A stretch of DNA of 61,628 nt from NCBI GenBank assembly GCA_902526595.1, contig CABZLO010000005.1, positions 1 through 61,628 on the forward strand, given 5' to 3'. Below, in pieces: positions 53,013 through 61,094 of this stretch; positions within the stretch are counted from its first letter, which is position 1, and each line of letters opens with the position of its first letter. A program made the translations under genes and the position numbers. The notes under the pieces were generated by a model. That model had not been told where the DNA came from, searched no databases, and saw nothing but the letters and a program-made list of their open reading frames with translations. This DNA comes from an uncultured Pelagibacteraceae bacterium. GTDB taxonomy: Bacteria; Pseudomonadota; Alphaproteobacteria; Pelagibacterales; Pelagibacteraceae.

Positions 53013-54871
53013 TGGCAAAGCATAAAACACATTACGAGGATTGTGATATCCTAGTTGTCGGTGGTGGTATGGCAGGCACAGGTGCTACTTTTGAAGCAAG
53101 ACACTGGGGCAGAGATATGAAAATTGTTTGTGTTGAAAAGGCTAACATAGATAGAAGTGGAGCTGTTGCCCAGGGACTTTATGCAATCAATTGTTATATG
53201 GGAATGCAGTGGGGTGAAAATCAACCAGAGGATCATGTTAGATACGCAAGAAATGATTTAATGGGAATGGTAAGAGAAGATTTAGGTTACGATATGGCAC
53301 GTCATGTAGACTCTACAGTTCATATGTTTGATGAATGGGGTCTTCCTATGATGAAGAACGAAGAAACTGGAAGATATCTTAGAGAAGGTAAGTGGCAGAT
53401 TATGATACATGGTGAAAGTTATAAGCCAATTGTTGCAGAGGCAGCAAAGAAATCTGCAGATAAAATTTATAATAGAATTATGATTACTCATCTTCTAATG
53501 GATGAAGCTCAAGAGAATAGAGTAGGTGGTGCCGTTGGATTTAATATGAGAACTGGAGATTTTCATGTCTTTAGAGCAAAAGCTGTTATTGTTTCTGCAG
53601 GTGGAGCCTCTCACATATTTAAACCAAGAGCTGTTGGTGAAGGGATGGGTAGAACTTGGTATGCACCGTGGAGTAATGGTTCGGCTTATGCATTACCAAT
53701 TGCTGCTGGAGCTAAAATGACTCAAATGGAAAACAGAATCGTTTTATGCAGATTTAAAGATGGTTATGGACCTGTTGGTGCGTATTTCCTTCATTTAAAA
53801 ACTTATACACAAAATGCTAATGGCGAAAACTATGAGAAGAAATGGTATAATCAAACCAAAGAATTAGTTGGAGAATATATTGATCACCATCCAACTCCAA
53901 CTTGTTTGAGAAATCATGCATTTATTCAAGAAACAATGGCAGGTGGTGGGCCAATCCAAATGGTTACTACTGAAGCTTTTCAAGACCCACATTTAGAAAC
54001 TGTAGGTTGGGAAAATTTTTTAGGCATGACAGTAGGTCAGGCTGTAGTTTGGGCATCTCAAAACATTGATCCAAAATATACAAATCCTGAATTAACAACT
54101 TCAGAACCATATGTAATGGGTTCACATGCAACTTGCTCAGGAGCTTGGGTTAGTGGACCTGAAGATTTATCTCCTCCTGAATATTTCTGGGGTTATAATA
54201 GAATGCTAACAATTGATGGTCTATTTGGTGCTGGAGACACTGTGGGTGGGAGTGCACACAAATTTTCTTCTGGATCATTTACAGAGGGCAGATTAGCTGC
54301 AAAAGCTGCCGTTAAATATATTGAGGATAAAAAAGCTGAAGGTTTAAAGGTCTCAGATAAACAATGTGAAGATTTTAAAGTTAAAGTTTATAAACCACTT
54401 GAAACTTATAAAGTTGCTCAAAATGAAATAACTGGTGGAACAGTTTCACCAAGTTATATTTCTCCAATCCAAGGACTACAACGTCTACAAAGAATAATGG
54501 ACGAATATGTTGGTGGTATAGCTACTAATTATATGACTAATGCCAATATGCTTAAAAGAGGTTTGGAACTTTTGACCTGGTTAGAAGAAGACTTAGAAAA
54601 TGTCGGAGCTGAAGATTATCATCAACTAATGAGAGCCTGGGAGCTAAAACATAGAGCGCTTACATCTCAGTGCGTAACGGAACACACAATGTTTAGGGAA
54701 GAAACTAGGTGGCCGGGTTATTATTATAGAGGAGATCATATGAAACTCGATGATGAAAACTGGCACTGTCTAACAGTTTCTAGAAGAGATCCTAAGACAG
54801 GCAAATTTAGTCTTGAAAAGATCCCTGTTTACCATATCGTGGATGAGAACGAGAAGAAAAAAGCCTCTTAA
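53012..54871 (+). CDS. aprA: Adenylylsulfate reductase alpha subunit
   Basis: 619 residues, full length. The FAD-binding Rossmann motif is VVGGGMAGTGATFEA near residues 16-30. Typical AprA blocks follow: ENQPEDHVRYARNDLMG, RFKDGYGPVGAYFL, HPTPTCLRNHAF, and VMGSHATCSGAWVSGPED. It catalyses APS-sulfite interconversion at the flavin in the cytoplasm together with AprB. It starts on the base shared with aprB. A hypothetical gene starts 20 nt downstream. Confidence 0.96.
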   Translation: MAKHKTHYEDCDILVVGGGMAGTGATFEARHWGRDMKIVCVEKANIDRSGAVAQGLYAINCYMGMQWGENQPEDHVRYARNDLMGMVREDLGYDMARHVDSTVHMFDEWGLPMMKNEETGRYLREGKWQIMIHGESYKPIVAEAAKKSADKIYNRIMITHLLMDEAQENRVGGAVGFNMRTGDFHVFRAKAVIVSAGGASHIFKPRAVGEGMGRTWYAPWSNGSAYALPIAAGAKMTQMENRIVLCRFKDGYGPVGAYFLHLKTYTQNANGENYEKKWYNQTKELVGEYIDHHPTPTCLRNHAFIQETMAGGGPIQMVTTEAFQDPHLETVGWENFLGMTVGQAVVWASQNIDPKYTNPELTTSEPYVMGSHATCSGAWVSGPEDLSPPEYFWGYNRMLTIDGLFGAGDTVGGSAHKFSSGSFTEGRLAAKAAVKYIEDKKAEGLKVSDKQCEDFKVKVYKPLETYKVAQNEITGGTVSPSYISPIQGLQRLQRIMDEYVGGIATNYMTNANMLKRGLELLTWLEEDLENVGAEDYHQLMRAWELKHRALTSQCVTEHTMFREETRWPGYYYRGDHMKLDDENWHCLTVSRRDPKTGKFSLEKIPVYHIVDENEKKKAS

Positions 54872-54891
54872 AACACAAACTAAAAATTTAT

Positions 54892-55242
54892 ATGGATATT
54901 TTATCTAAAACTGATGATGAAATATATGAATTGGCTAAACCAATTTGGGATAATTTAGTAAAATCATCTAATCTTAAAGATTATGGGGGATTTACAAGAG
55001 ATTTCTCTACCCAGATGCTGTTTGGAGCAAATGAAGTTGAATTAGGTAAACAGTGGGCAAATAATAAATTAATTGTAAATTTAAAGGAAACTTTCGAACC
55101 TTTTGGATGCTTAAGAAGAGGCGATCACGTAACTGTTTTGATAAAACAAACAAATAAAGAACTCCCCGGAGAGTTCTTAGGTAGATTAGTTCTTGGTGTA
55201 GAAGATGATCTTATCAAAGTTTATGGTGCAACAATTTATTAA
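54892..55242 (+). CDS. Hypothetical protein downstream of aprA
   Basis: 116 residues, not recognised. No signal or membrane segment. It is hydrophilic alpha/beta: an N-terminal helical part (DDEIYELAKPIWDNLV) and a C-terminal beta-rich part with CLRRGDHVTVLIKQTN and GEFLGRLVLGVEDD. It begins 20 nt after aprA on the same strand and has no terminator in between, so it is probably co-expressed with the APS reductase. A role in the apr system is inferred only from position. Confidence 0.72.
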   Translation: MDILSKTDDEIYELAKPIWDNLVKSSNLKDYGGFTRDFSTQMLFGANEVELGKQWANNKLIVNLKETFEPFGCLRRGDHVTVLIKQTNKELPGEFLGRLVLGVEDDLIKVYGATIY

Positions 55243-55269
55243 AAAAATTGCTATAAATAAAATAATTAT

Positions 55270-55297
55270 TTGACAAATTACTTACTGGGTGTATTCA
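55270..55297 (+). promoter_or_regulatory. Possible promoter for the 44-codon gene and TauE
   Basis: A perfect TTGACA at 55270-55275 is followed 16 nt later by TATTCA (55292-55297). Immediately beyond lies a perfect hairpin ATTCAC-GTA-GTGAAT (55293-55307). The -10 match is poor. Confidence 0.3.
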
Positions 55298-55305
55298 CGT
55301 AGTGA

Positions 55306-55440
55306 ATGCTTCTTTCAGAAATAAAAATCTTTAATAAATTCTCCAGATTAAAATCATCATATATTAAAGTTGGCATTTTAATGAGTTTACTTGCATACTG
55401 GGGTTTAATTTTAGTTGGAACTTTTGTTACTTTTAACTAA
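55306..55440 (+). CDS. Small single-helix membrane protein, 44 residues
   Basis: ATG at 55306. The N-terminus is basic (MLLSEIKIFNKFSRLKSSYIK), then one membrane helix (VGILMSLLAYWGLILVG), then a short tail. It lies between the aprA-linked hypothetical gene and tauE, 31 nt before the latter. The start overlaps a short perfect hairpin. Coding is supported by the amphipathic-then-hydrophobic pattern only. Confidence 0.5.
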   Translation: MLLSEIKIFNKFSRLKSSYIKVGILMSLLAYWGLILVGTFVTFN

Positions 55441-55471
55441 GCTATTTTTAAGCCGCATTTATTAAGTTTAT

Positions 55472-56554
55472 ATGGAAGTATTTTTACCAATAGCACAAGT
55501 ATTTGTTAATCCTATAGAAATACTTTTATTAAGTGCAATTGTTGGAGTTCTTTCTGGATTATTTGGAGTTGGAGGTGGTTTTTTAATGACGCCATTTCTT
55601 ATTTTTTTAGGTATTCCGCCAGCTTATGCTGTTGCAAATGAGGCTAACAATATTTTAGCTACATCTGTATCTGGATCAACCACTTATTACCTAAAAAATA
55701 TTTTAGATTATAAAATGGGCTTTATAATAGTTATTGGTGGTGCAATTGGAACTACTATAGGAATTTATACATTCTCATATTTTAAAGGTATTGGAAAAAT
55801 AGATACAGTTATTTCTTTAGCTTATATGTATATTTTAGCTATCATTGGGACATTGATGCTTGTTGAAAGTTTAAGAGAAATAGACCAAGCAAAAAAAAAT
55901 GTTTTTGCTAAAAAAAAGGCTCATGTACATTATTGGATACATGGCCTTCCACTTAGAATGAGATTTCCTAAATCAAAATTGTACGAGAGTATTTTTACAC
56001 CAATTATTATAGGACTTATTGTTGGATTTATAGCTGCTATTATGGGAATTGGTGGAGCCTTTATACTAGTTCCTGCAATGATTTATATAATAAAAATGCC
56101 TACTAAATTAGTTCCAGGAACTTCTTTGTTTGTAACAATATTTGTAAGTGTCATAGTTACTTTCTTGCACTCGTTTAATTATAGATCAATAGATTTACTA
56201 TTAGTTTTAATGTTGGTTGTGGGATCAATAATTGGAGTTCAAGTAGGTCAAAAAATTGGTGAGAGAATTGATAGCTCTGGATTACGAGCTTTACTTGCAA
56301 TATTATTATTAATTGTTGGGATAGCTATTGCCTATGATACTTTTTTTGCTAATGAAATTTTAAATAAAGTTCAATCAACCAAAAGTAAAGACCTAAACTT
56401 TTTTTCAGAATTTATTATCGATTTTTCTAATGAGATGCCATTTTTTTATGGTTTATTCACAATTATGTTTGCTATCATTTTAGGAGTTGCTGCAGCATTC
56501 ATGAGAAAATTTGTTTCAAACTTAAAAATAAAATTACTTATTAAAGCTAAATAA
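55472..56554 (+). CDS. TauE/SafE-family sulfite exporter
   Basis: 360 residues with about eight to nine membrane helices. Two family repeats are visible: GVLSGLFGVGGGFLMTPFL near residues 26-44 and VGFIAAIMGIGGAFILVPAM near 184-203. This longer family form with a central hydrophilic loop is common next to sulfonate and sulfur-oxidation genes, where it is thought to export sulfite or a related sulfur anion. It lies between the apr genes and the suy/xsc genes, which both handle sulfite. It overlaps the convergent YeiH-type gene by 8 nt. Confidence 0.88.
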   Translation: MEVFLPIAQVFVNPIEILLLSAIVGVLSGLFGVGGGFLMTPFLIFLGIPPAYAVANEANNILATSVSGSTTYYLKNILDYKMGFIIVIGGAIGTTIGIYTFSYFKGIGKIDTVISLAYMYILAIIGTLMLVESLREIDQAKKNVFAKKKAHVHYWIHGLPLRMRFPKSKLYESIFTPIIIGLIVGFIAAIMGIGGAFILVPAMIYIIKMPTKLVPGTSLFVTIFVSVIVTFLHSFNYRSIDLLLVLMLVVGSIIGVQVGQKIGERIDSSGLRALLAILLLIVGIAIAYDTFFANEILNKVQSTKSKDLNFFSEFIIDFSNEMPFFYGLFTIMFAIILGVAAAFMRKFVSNLKIKLLIKAK

Positions 56555-57620
56555 TATAATTAATAAATATTTCTATTGTAATAATTGAAATTAATCCAAC
56601 TGTTGCCATAGCGACAAAACCTACAAGAAAAGGCTTATAGCCCATATTCTTGATCTCCCTAAAATTTGTAGAAAGACCTATTGCAGCCATTGCCATTGTT
56701 AAAAAAATTTTAGATAAAAATTTTATATTTTCTACTGCACTTGACCAAATTTCATTTTGGTTAACAAAGAATATGTGATCACCTAAATTTCTTAAAATTA
56801 TCATGGCTATAAAACCTAATACAAAGTAAGGAAAAATACTAATAATTGAGTATTTTTTTTGTTTAATTTGACCTCTGGAATACAAATAGGCAAATAGAGG
56901 TATCATAATTATTAAAAATGTATTTCTAATCAATTTAGTTACTGTTGAAATATTTAAAGTTTCTGGACTATTAAATTGTTGTTCGTAAATTAGTCCAGCT
57001 GCTGCAACTTGAGCAGTTTCGTGTATAGCAGTACCTAAAAACAAACCAATAAATAACGTTTCACCATTAAAATAAAAATTAGCGAAGTAAGGATAAATGA
57101 GCATTGAAAGAATACCAAACAAAGTAATGTTAGCAATTGCATAGGATATTTCATTTTTTTTTGCATTTATTACAGGAGCCATTGCCATTATTGCTGTAGT
57201 ACCACAAACAGTACTGCCAACAGAAATAAGATAGGACATACGTTTTGGGATTATTATTTTTCTACTTATTAGTTTTATAACTAATAAAACGCTAACAATA
57301 CAAATTATTATTAATGGGATTGCTATTTTTCCAAATTCTAAAAATTCAAAAGGTTTTAGTTGAATTCCTAAACAAATAATACCAAGCTTTAGAATGTTTT
57401 TTTGAGTAAAATCCAAACCTTTCAAAAAAATTTCTCTGATTTTAAATATATTTCCAAACAACATACCAAATAATATGGCTATCATTGCTGTAGAAATTGG
57501 ACTTTTGGTATAGCCCATTAGTTCTATTCCAACTATGTTATTTATGCCTTGCGATAAAGTATAAAGAACAAAAGATAAAATTATACCAGGTATCAATACC
57601 AAGTAATTTTTATAATACAT
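56547..57620 (-). CDS. YeiH/UPF0324-family putative sulfate exporter
   Basis: 357 residues with about ten membrane segments. Family landmarks are AILFGMLFGN, GIQLKPFEF, SVGSTVCGTTAIMAMAPVI (conserved CG[A/T][ST]A segment), AIHETAQVAAAG and the C-terminal AMAAIGLSTNFREI. The family is annotated as sulfate exporters on indirect evidence. It is on the minus strand, just downstream of suyB (16-nt gap), so it is probably co-transcribed with suyAB. This makes removal of sulfonate-derived sulfite or sulfate a reasonable inference. Confidence 0.88.
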   Translation of the reverse strand: MYYKNYLVLIPGIILSFVLYTLSQGINNIVGIELMGYTKSPISTAMIAILFGMLFGNIFKIREIFLKGLDFTQKNILKLGIICLGIQLKPFEFLEFGKIAIPLIIICIVSVLLVIKLISRKIIIPKRMSYLISVGSTVCGTTAIMAMAPVINAKKNEISYAIANITLFGILSMLIYPYFANFYFNGETLFIGLFLGTAIHETAQVAAAGLIYEQQFNSPETLNISTVTKLIRNTFLIIMIPLFAYLYSRGQIKQKKYSIISIFPYFVLGFIAMIILRNLGDHIFFVNQNEIWSSAVENIKFLSKIFLTMAMAAIGLSTNFREIKNMGYKPFLVGFVAMATVGLISIITIEIFINYII

Positions 57621-57636
57621 GAAATTGAAAAATTAC

Positions 57637-58803
57637 TTAGGCACTTCTATAAAGTTTTGTCATAACAAATTCTTTATGACCTAAAGCTTCTGCACACGTT
57701 AATCGTCCGTTAGCAACTCTTAATGTTGTTTTAATTAATTCGTCACCACCTTCTGATAAATTCATTTCTCTTGAAAGTATTTTTGATACATCACAATCAA
57801 TGTGTTCACCCATACTTTTAACTGTTAAAGGATTAGCGGTTAGTTTAATAACTGGTTCAATTGGATTTCCAACAATATTCCCTTGCCCAGTTGGGAATAA
57901 ATGAATATTAAAACCTGCTGCTGCTTGAAGTGTTACGCACTCAGCTGCAGCAGAAGAAGTATCCATAAAATATAAACCTTTTCCTTTAGTTGGTTCTTCA
58001 GCAGGTTCAAGAACATCAATAAATTTACAGTTTCCAATCTTTTGAAAGTTTCCAAACGCTTTTTCTTCAATTGTGGTAAGACCACCAGCAATATTTCCAG
58101 CTGTTGGCTGACTTTCAGATAAATCATCTGTAGCTTCCTTCAGTATAAAGTCATTATATGCATTCCATGTTTTCAAGAATTTATCTGAAGCTTCTTTTGT
58201 TGCTCCTCTTGTTGCACAAACCTTTTCAGCACCAGTTAACTCTGAAGTTTCTCCAAAACATAAATGAACACCTAGAGGTTCCAACTTATCCATTAAATTT
58301 CCAACTGTTGGGTTAGATGCCAAACCTGATGTGGTATCAGACTCTCCACATTTAACTGATATCCATAAATCACTTATAGGACATTCTTCTCTTTGTTTTT
58401 CAGATGCCCACATTACAAATTCCTGCGCTTTTTTTGAGGCTTTCATAGTTGTACCAATGTCTCCTGTTCTCTCTATATGAAATCCTTCAACTGGTTTTCC
58501 TGTTTTAGCAATTCCATCGACTATTTTTTTAGTCCATTTAGGTTCAATCCCAATAACTATCACAGCTGCAACATTTGGGTTACAACCAGTTCCAATCATT
58601 GTTCTAAAATGAAGTTCTAAATCAGCACCAAACTGAAGTCTTCCATAAGAATGAGGAAGCGCAATAGTACCTTTAATATTATTTGCTACGGCTTCAGCAC
58701 ATGCATTTGAAATATCATCGACCGGAAGAATAATTACGTGATTCCTTGTACCTGCTCTGCCATTTTCTCTTTTATATCCTAAAAAACTTTTTGGAATTTC
58801 CAT
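57637..58803 (-). CDS. suyB: (2R)-3-sulfolactate sulfo-lyase large subunit
   Basis: 388 residues, full length for SuyB of the UxaA (altronate/galactarate dehydratase) family. Characteristic blocks are [109 protein letters not shown] and [13 protein letters not shown]. The long SuyB-like tail ends [17 protein letters not shown]. It eliminates sulfite from sulfolactate to give pyruvate. It follows suyA by 4 nt. The gene is intact although its partner is truncated. Confidence 0.9.
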   Translation of the reverse strand: MEIPKSFLGYKRENGRAGTRNHVIILPVDDISNACAEAVANNIKGTIALPHSYGRLQFGADLELHFRTMIGTGCNPNVAAVIVIGIEPKWTKKIVDGIAKTGKPVEGFHIERTGDIGTTMKASKKAQEFVMWASEKQREECPISDLWISVKCGESDTTSGLASNPTVGNLMDKLEPLGVHLCFGETSELTGAEKVCATRGATKEASDKFLKTWNAYNDFILKEATDDLSESQPTAGNIAGGLTTIEEKAFGNFQKIGNCKFIDVLEPAEEPTKGKGLYFMDTSSAAAECVTLQAAAGFNIHLFPTGQGNIVGNPIEPVIKLTANPLTVKSMGEHIDCDVSKILSREMNLSEGGDELIKTTLRVANGRLTCAEALGHKEFVMTKLYRSA

Positions 58804-58807
58804 TAAT

Positions 58808-58996
58808 TTACCACTTTTTAGTTTTTACGTTGTGAATATGAACATGCTCACCTTTTTTTGTTGATTTTACAACTTTACCAATATCATGACCATATTTTAA
58901 AACCGTATCACCTTCATTAAGATCAGTCATAGCAATTTTATGACCCAATGGTATTTCATCTAACGATTGTATATTGACTGTGCTGTCATCTTCCAT
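58808..58996 (-). pseudogene. suyA: Sulfolactate sulfo-lyase small subunit, N-terminally truncated
   Basis: 62 residues remain of a SAF-domain (UxaA N-terminal) subunit that is normally about 90 long. Present are the C-terminal blocks IPLGHKIAMTDLNEGDTVLK, YGHDIGKVV and [16 protein letters not shown], including the two-histidine motif that binds the metal or substrate. Missing are the first 25-35 residues (the usual first strand with the VHxxxDxVGV-like segment). The ATG at 58996 would be an internal Met in homologues. Upstream in frame there is a stop within 20 bases, and the DNA on the far side is xsc coding sequence in the opposite strand. The gene is thus cut at a deletion or join. Confidence 0.82.
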
Positions 58997-60171
58997 TATC
59001 GGGTGCAGGTGTTGTTATTGGAGGTGCTATTGAAGATTGTAAAAAACTTGCTGAAAAATTAGATGCTCCAGTTTGCTCAGGCTACCAACATAATGATAGC
59101 TTTCCAGGAAGTCATCCTTTAGCAGCTGGGCCTTTAGGTTACAATGGTTCAAAAGCTGGTATGGAATTAATTAAACAAGCAGATGTAGTTTTAGCATTGG
59201 GGACTAGACTAAATCCTTTTTCAACTTTACCAGGGTACGGTATGGATTATTGGCCAAAGGATGCAAGCATCATTCAAGTTGATATGAATTCAGATCGTAT
59301 TGGGTTAACAAAAAAGGTTACAGTTGGAATTTGTGGAGATGCAAAACTAGTAGCTCAACAATTGCTTGCTCAACTTTCTCCAAATGCAGGTGATAAAGAT
59401 AGACAAAAAAGAAAAGATATAATTCATCAAACTAAATCTGCATGGTTACAAAAATTATCAAGTTTAGATCATGAAGAAGATGATGAGGGAACAGTATGGA
59501 ATAAAGAGGCAAGGGAAAGAGATTCAGATAGAATGTCTCCTAGACAAGCTTGGAGAGCAATTCAAGCAGGCATGCCTGAAGATGTAATAATTTCTAGTGA
59601 TATTGGAAATAATTGTGCAATAGGAAATGCTTATCCAACATTTGAAAAAGGAAGAAAGTATTTAGCTCCAGGTTTATTTGGACCATGTGGATACGGTTTT
59701 CCATCAATTTTAGGTGCTAAAATTGGCTGTCCAGATACACCAGTGATCGGTTTTGCGGGTGATGGCGCATTTGGTATAAGTATGAATGAAATGAGCTCAT
59801 GTGCAAGAAAAGAATGGCCCTCAATAACTATGGTAATATTTAGAAATTACCAATGGGGAGCAGAAAAAAGAAATTCTATATTATGGTTTGATGATAATTT
59901 TGTTGGAACTGAACTTGATCCAGAACTTAGCTATGCAAAAGTAGCTGAAGCTTGTGGTTTAAAAGGTGTAACGGTTAAAACAATGGAAGAAACTACAAAT
60001 GCTATCAAGCAATCATGTGACGATCAAAAGAAGGGCATTACAACATTTATTGAGGTAATTTTAAATCAAGAGCTTGGTGAACCTTTTAGACGTGATGCTA
60101 TGAAAAAACCAGTTAGGGTTGCTGGTATTAAAAAAGAAGATATGAAGAAACAGCCTTCTTTAAATCCTTAA
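58996..60171 (+). pseudogene. xsc: Sulfoacetaldehyde acetyltransferase, lacking the N-terminal third
   Basis: The frame is readable from LSGAGVVIGGAIEDC at 58996, well before the first ATG (59161), with an in-frame stop at 58975. About 391 residues remain of a protein normally near 590. The central domain (VCSGYQHNDSFPGSH, ALGTRLNPF) and the TPP-binding PP domain (GFAGDGAFGISMNEM with the GDG...N motif, RNYQWGAEKRN, FRRDAMKKP) are intact. The PYR domain with the catalytic glutamate is absent. Xsc converts sulfoacetaldehyde plus phosphate to acetyl phosphate and sulfite. As it stands it should be inactive, and lacks a promoter and ribosome site. It abuts truncated suyA head to head. Confidence 0.85.
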
Positions 60172-60290
60172 TGTAAATCCATATCTGGCCAGTCTTTATT
60201 ATTGTATCTATCTAATTCTTTTTTGGTGATCGGGCGAAATAAAACCCAAGCTATCACAATAACTAAAGCTATAAGTATTAATGTTTGCAT
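60168..60290 (-). CDS. Small single-helix membrane protein, 40 residues
   Basis: ATG at 60290. The peptide begins MQTLILIALVIVIAWVLF, one membrane helix, then a short charged tail RPITKKELDRYNNKDWPDMD. The first ATG lies 4 nt after the peptidase stop on the same strand, so translation may be coupled. It overlaps the xsc stop by 3 nt on the opposite strand. Topology and coupling support coding; no family recognised. Confidence 0.6.
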   Translation of the reverse strand: MQTLILIALVIVIAWVLFRPITKKELDRYNNKDWPDMDLH

Positions 60291-60293
60291 GAT

Positions 60294-61094
60294 TTAATTT
60301 ATTACAGACATTGGATCCAGTCTAGTTTGAAACCAATTAACTCTAAAATCTAGATGTGGGCCAGTTGATCTTCCAGTTGAACCAACGGTTCCAATAATAT
60401 CTCCTTGATTAATATTATCACCTACTGAGACCAAAACATTTTCTAGGTGTGAGTATATTGTAGAAATTCCATGGCCATGATCCATTATAACAGTTCCTCC
60501 AGTATAATATAAATCATCTTCGGCCATAGTTACAGTTCCAGATCCAGAGGATTTAATCATAGTTCCTTGTTTAGCAGCAATATCAATTCCATAATGTGGC
60601 CATCTTGGTTTACCATTTAAAATCCGTTGACTGCCATAAACACCACTTATAATTCCTTCAACTGGCATAATAAATTTTTCTTTAAAAAATTGCAGATTTG
60701 AATTTATTGCTCTTGCTTCACCTATTGCATTATTTTCCTTTTTAATTCTTTTGTATACAGATTCTGGGGGAGTAACCTTACTTTCTTCGAGACCATCAAT
60801 TCTTTGGATATTATATTTTCTTTTTAGAACTTTTTTTGTAAATGTTGTTTTTTTTCCATTAAGAATTTTTGTAAAAGTAAGATCATATTTTTGGTCTCTA
60901 TCAATTCCAAAAACAAAGTCTCCATCCTTTGAGACTTTTACTTCTTTTTTACCAACTAAAATCTTAGCTTCTGGGTCAGTGAGAGCAAGTATGAAATGGC
61001 CTTGTAAAAATTTTCCTTTAAACTCAATTGCACATGTAGGGGATATTAAATATAGTATAATTAGAAAAATTTTGTAAATTACTGAGCTGTCCAT
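60294..61094 (-). CDS. M23-family (LytM-type) peptidase, secreted
   Basis: 266 residues from ATG 61094, which gives a signal peptide (VIYKIFLIILYLISPTCA, cleaved near residue 24). A longer frame to 61157 would place it inside the SDR gene. The C-terminal peptidase domain has the HxxxD ligand pair in HYGIDIA, DHGHGISTIYSHLE and the HxD/HxH element GPHLDFRV. An N-terminal Ig-like domain precedes it. It should cut or regulate peptidoglycan cross-links, for example during division. It overlaps the upstream SDR stop by 16 nt. Confidence 0.9.
   Translation of the reverse strand: MDSSVIYKIFLIILYLISPTCAIEFKGKFLQGHFILALTDPEAKILVGKKEVKVSKDGDFVFGIDRDQKYDLTFTKILNGKKTTFTKKVLKRKYNIQRIDGLEESKVTPPESVYKRIKKENNAIGEARAINSNLQFFKEKFIMPVEGIISGVYGSQRILNGKPRWPHYGIDIAAKQGTMIKSSGSGTVTMAEDDLYYTGGTVIMDHGHGISTIYSHLENVLVSVGDNINQGDIIGTVGSTGRSTGPHLDFRVNWFQTRLDPMSVIN

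Noticed and set aside
58808..58996. suyA read as a complete, naturally short SAF-domain protein
   Set aside because: The first strand and its conserved residues are missing, and xsc coding sequence begins at exactly the same point. Truncation explains both.
59161..60171. xsc read as a complete 336-residue enzyme starting at the first ATG
   Set aside because: Clear Xsc homology extends 55 codons upstream of that ATG to 58996, so the ATG is internal.
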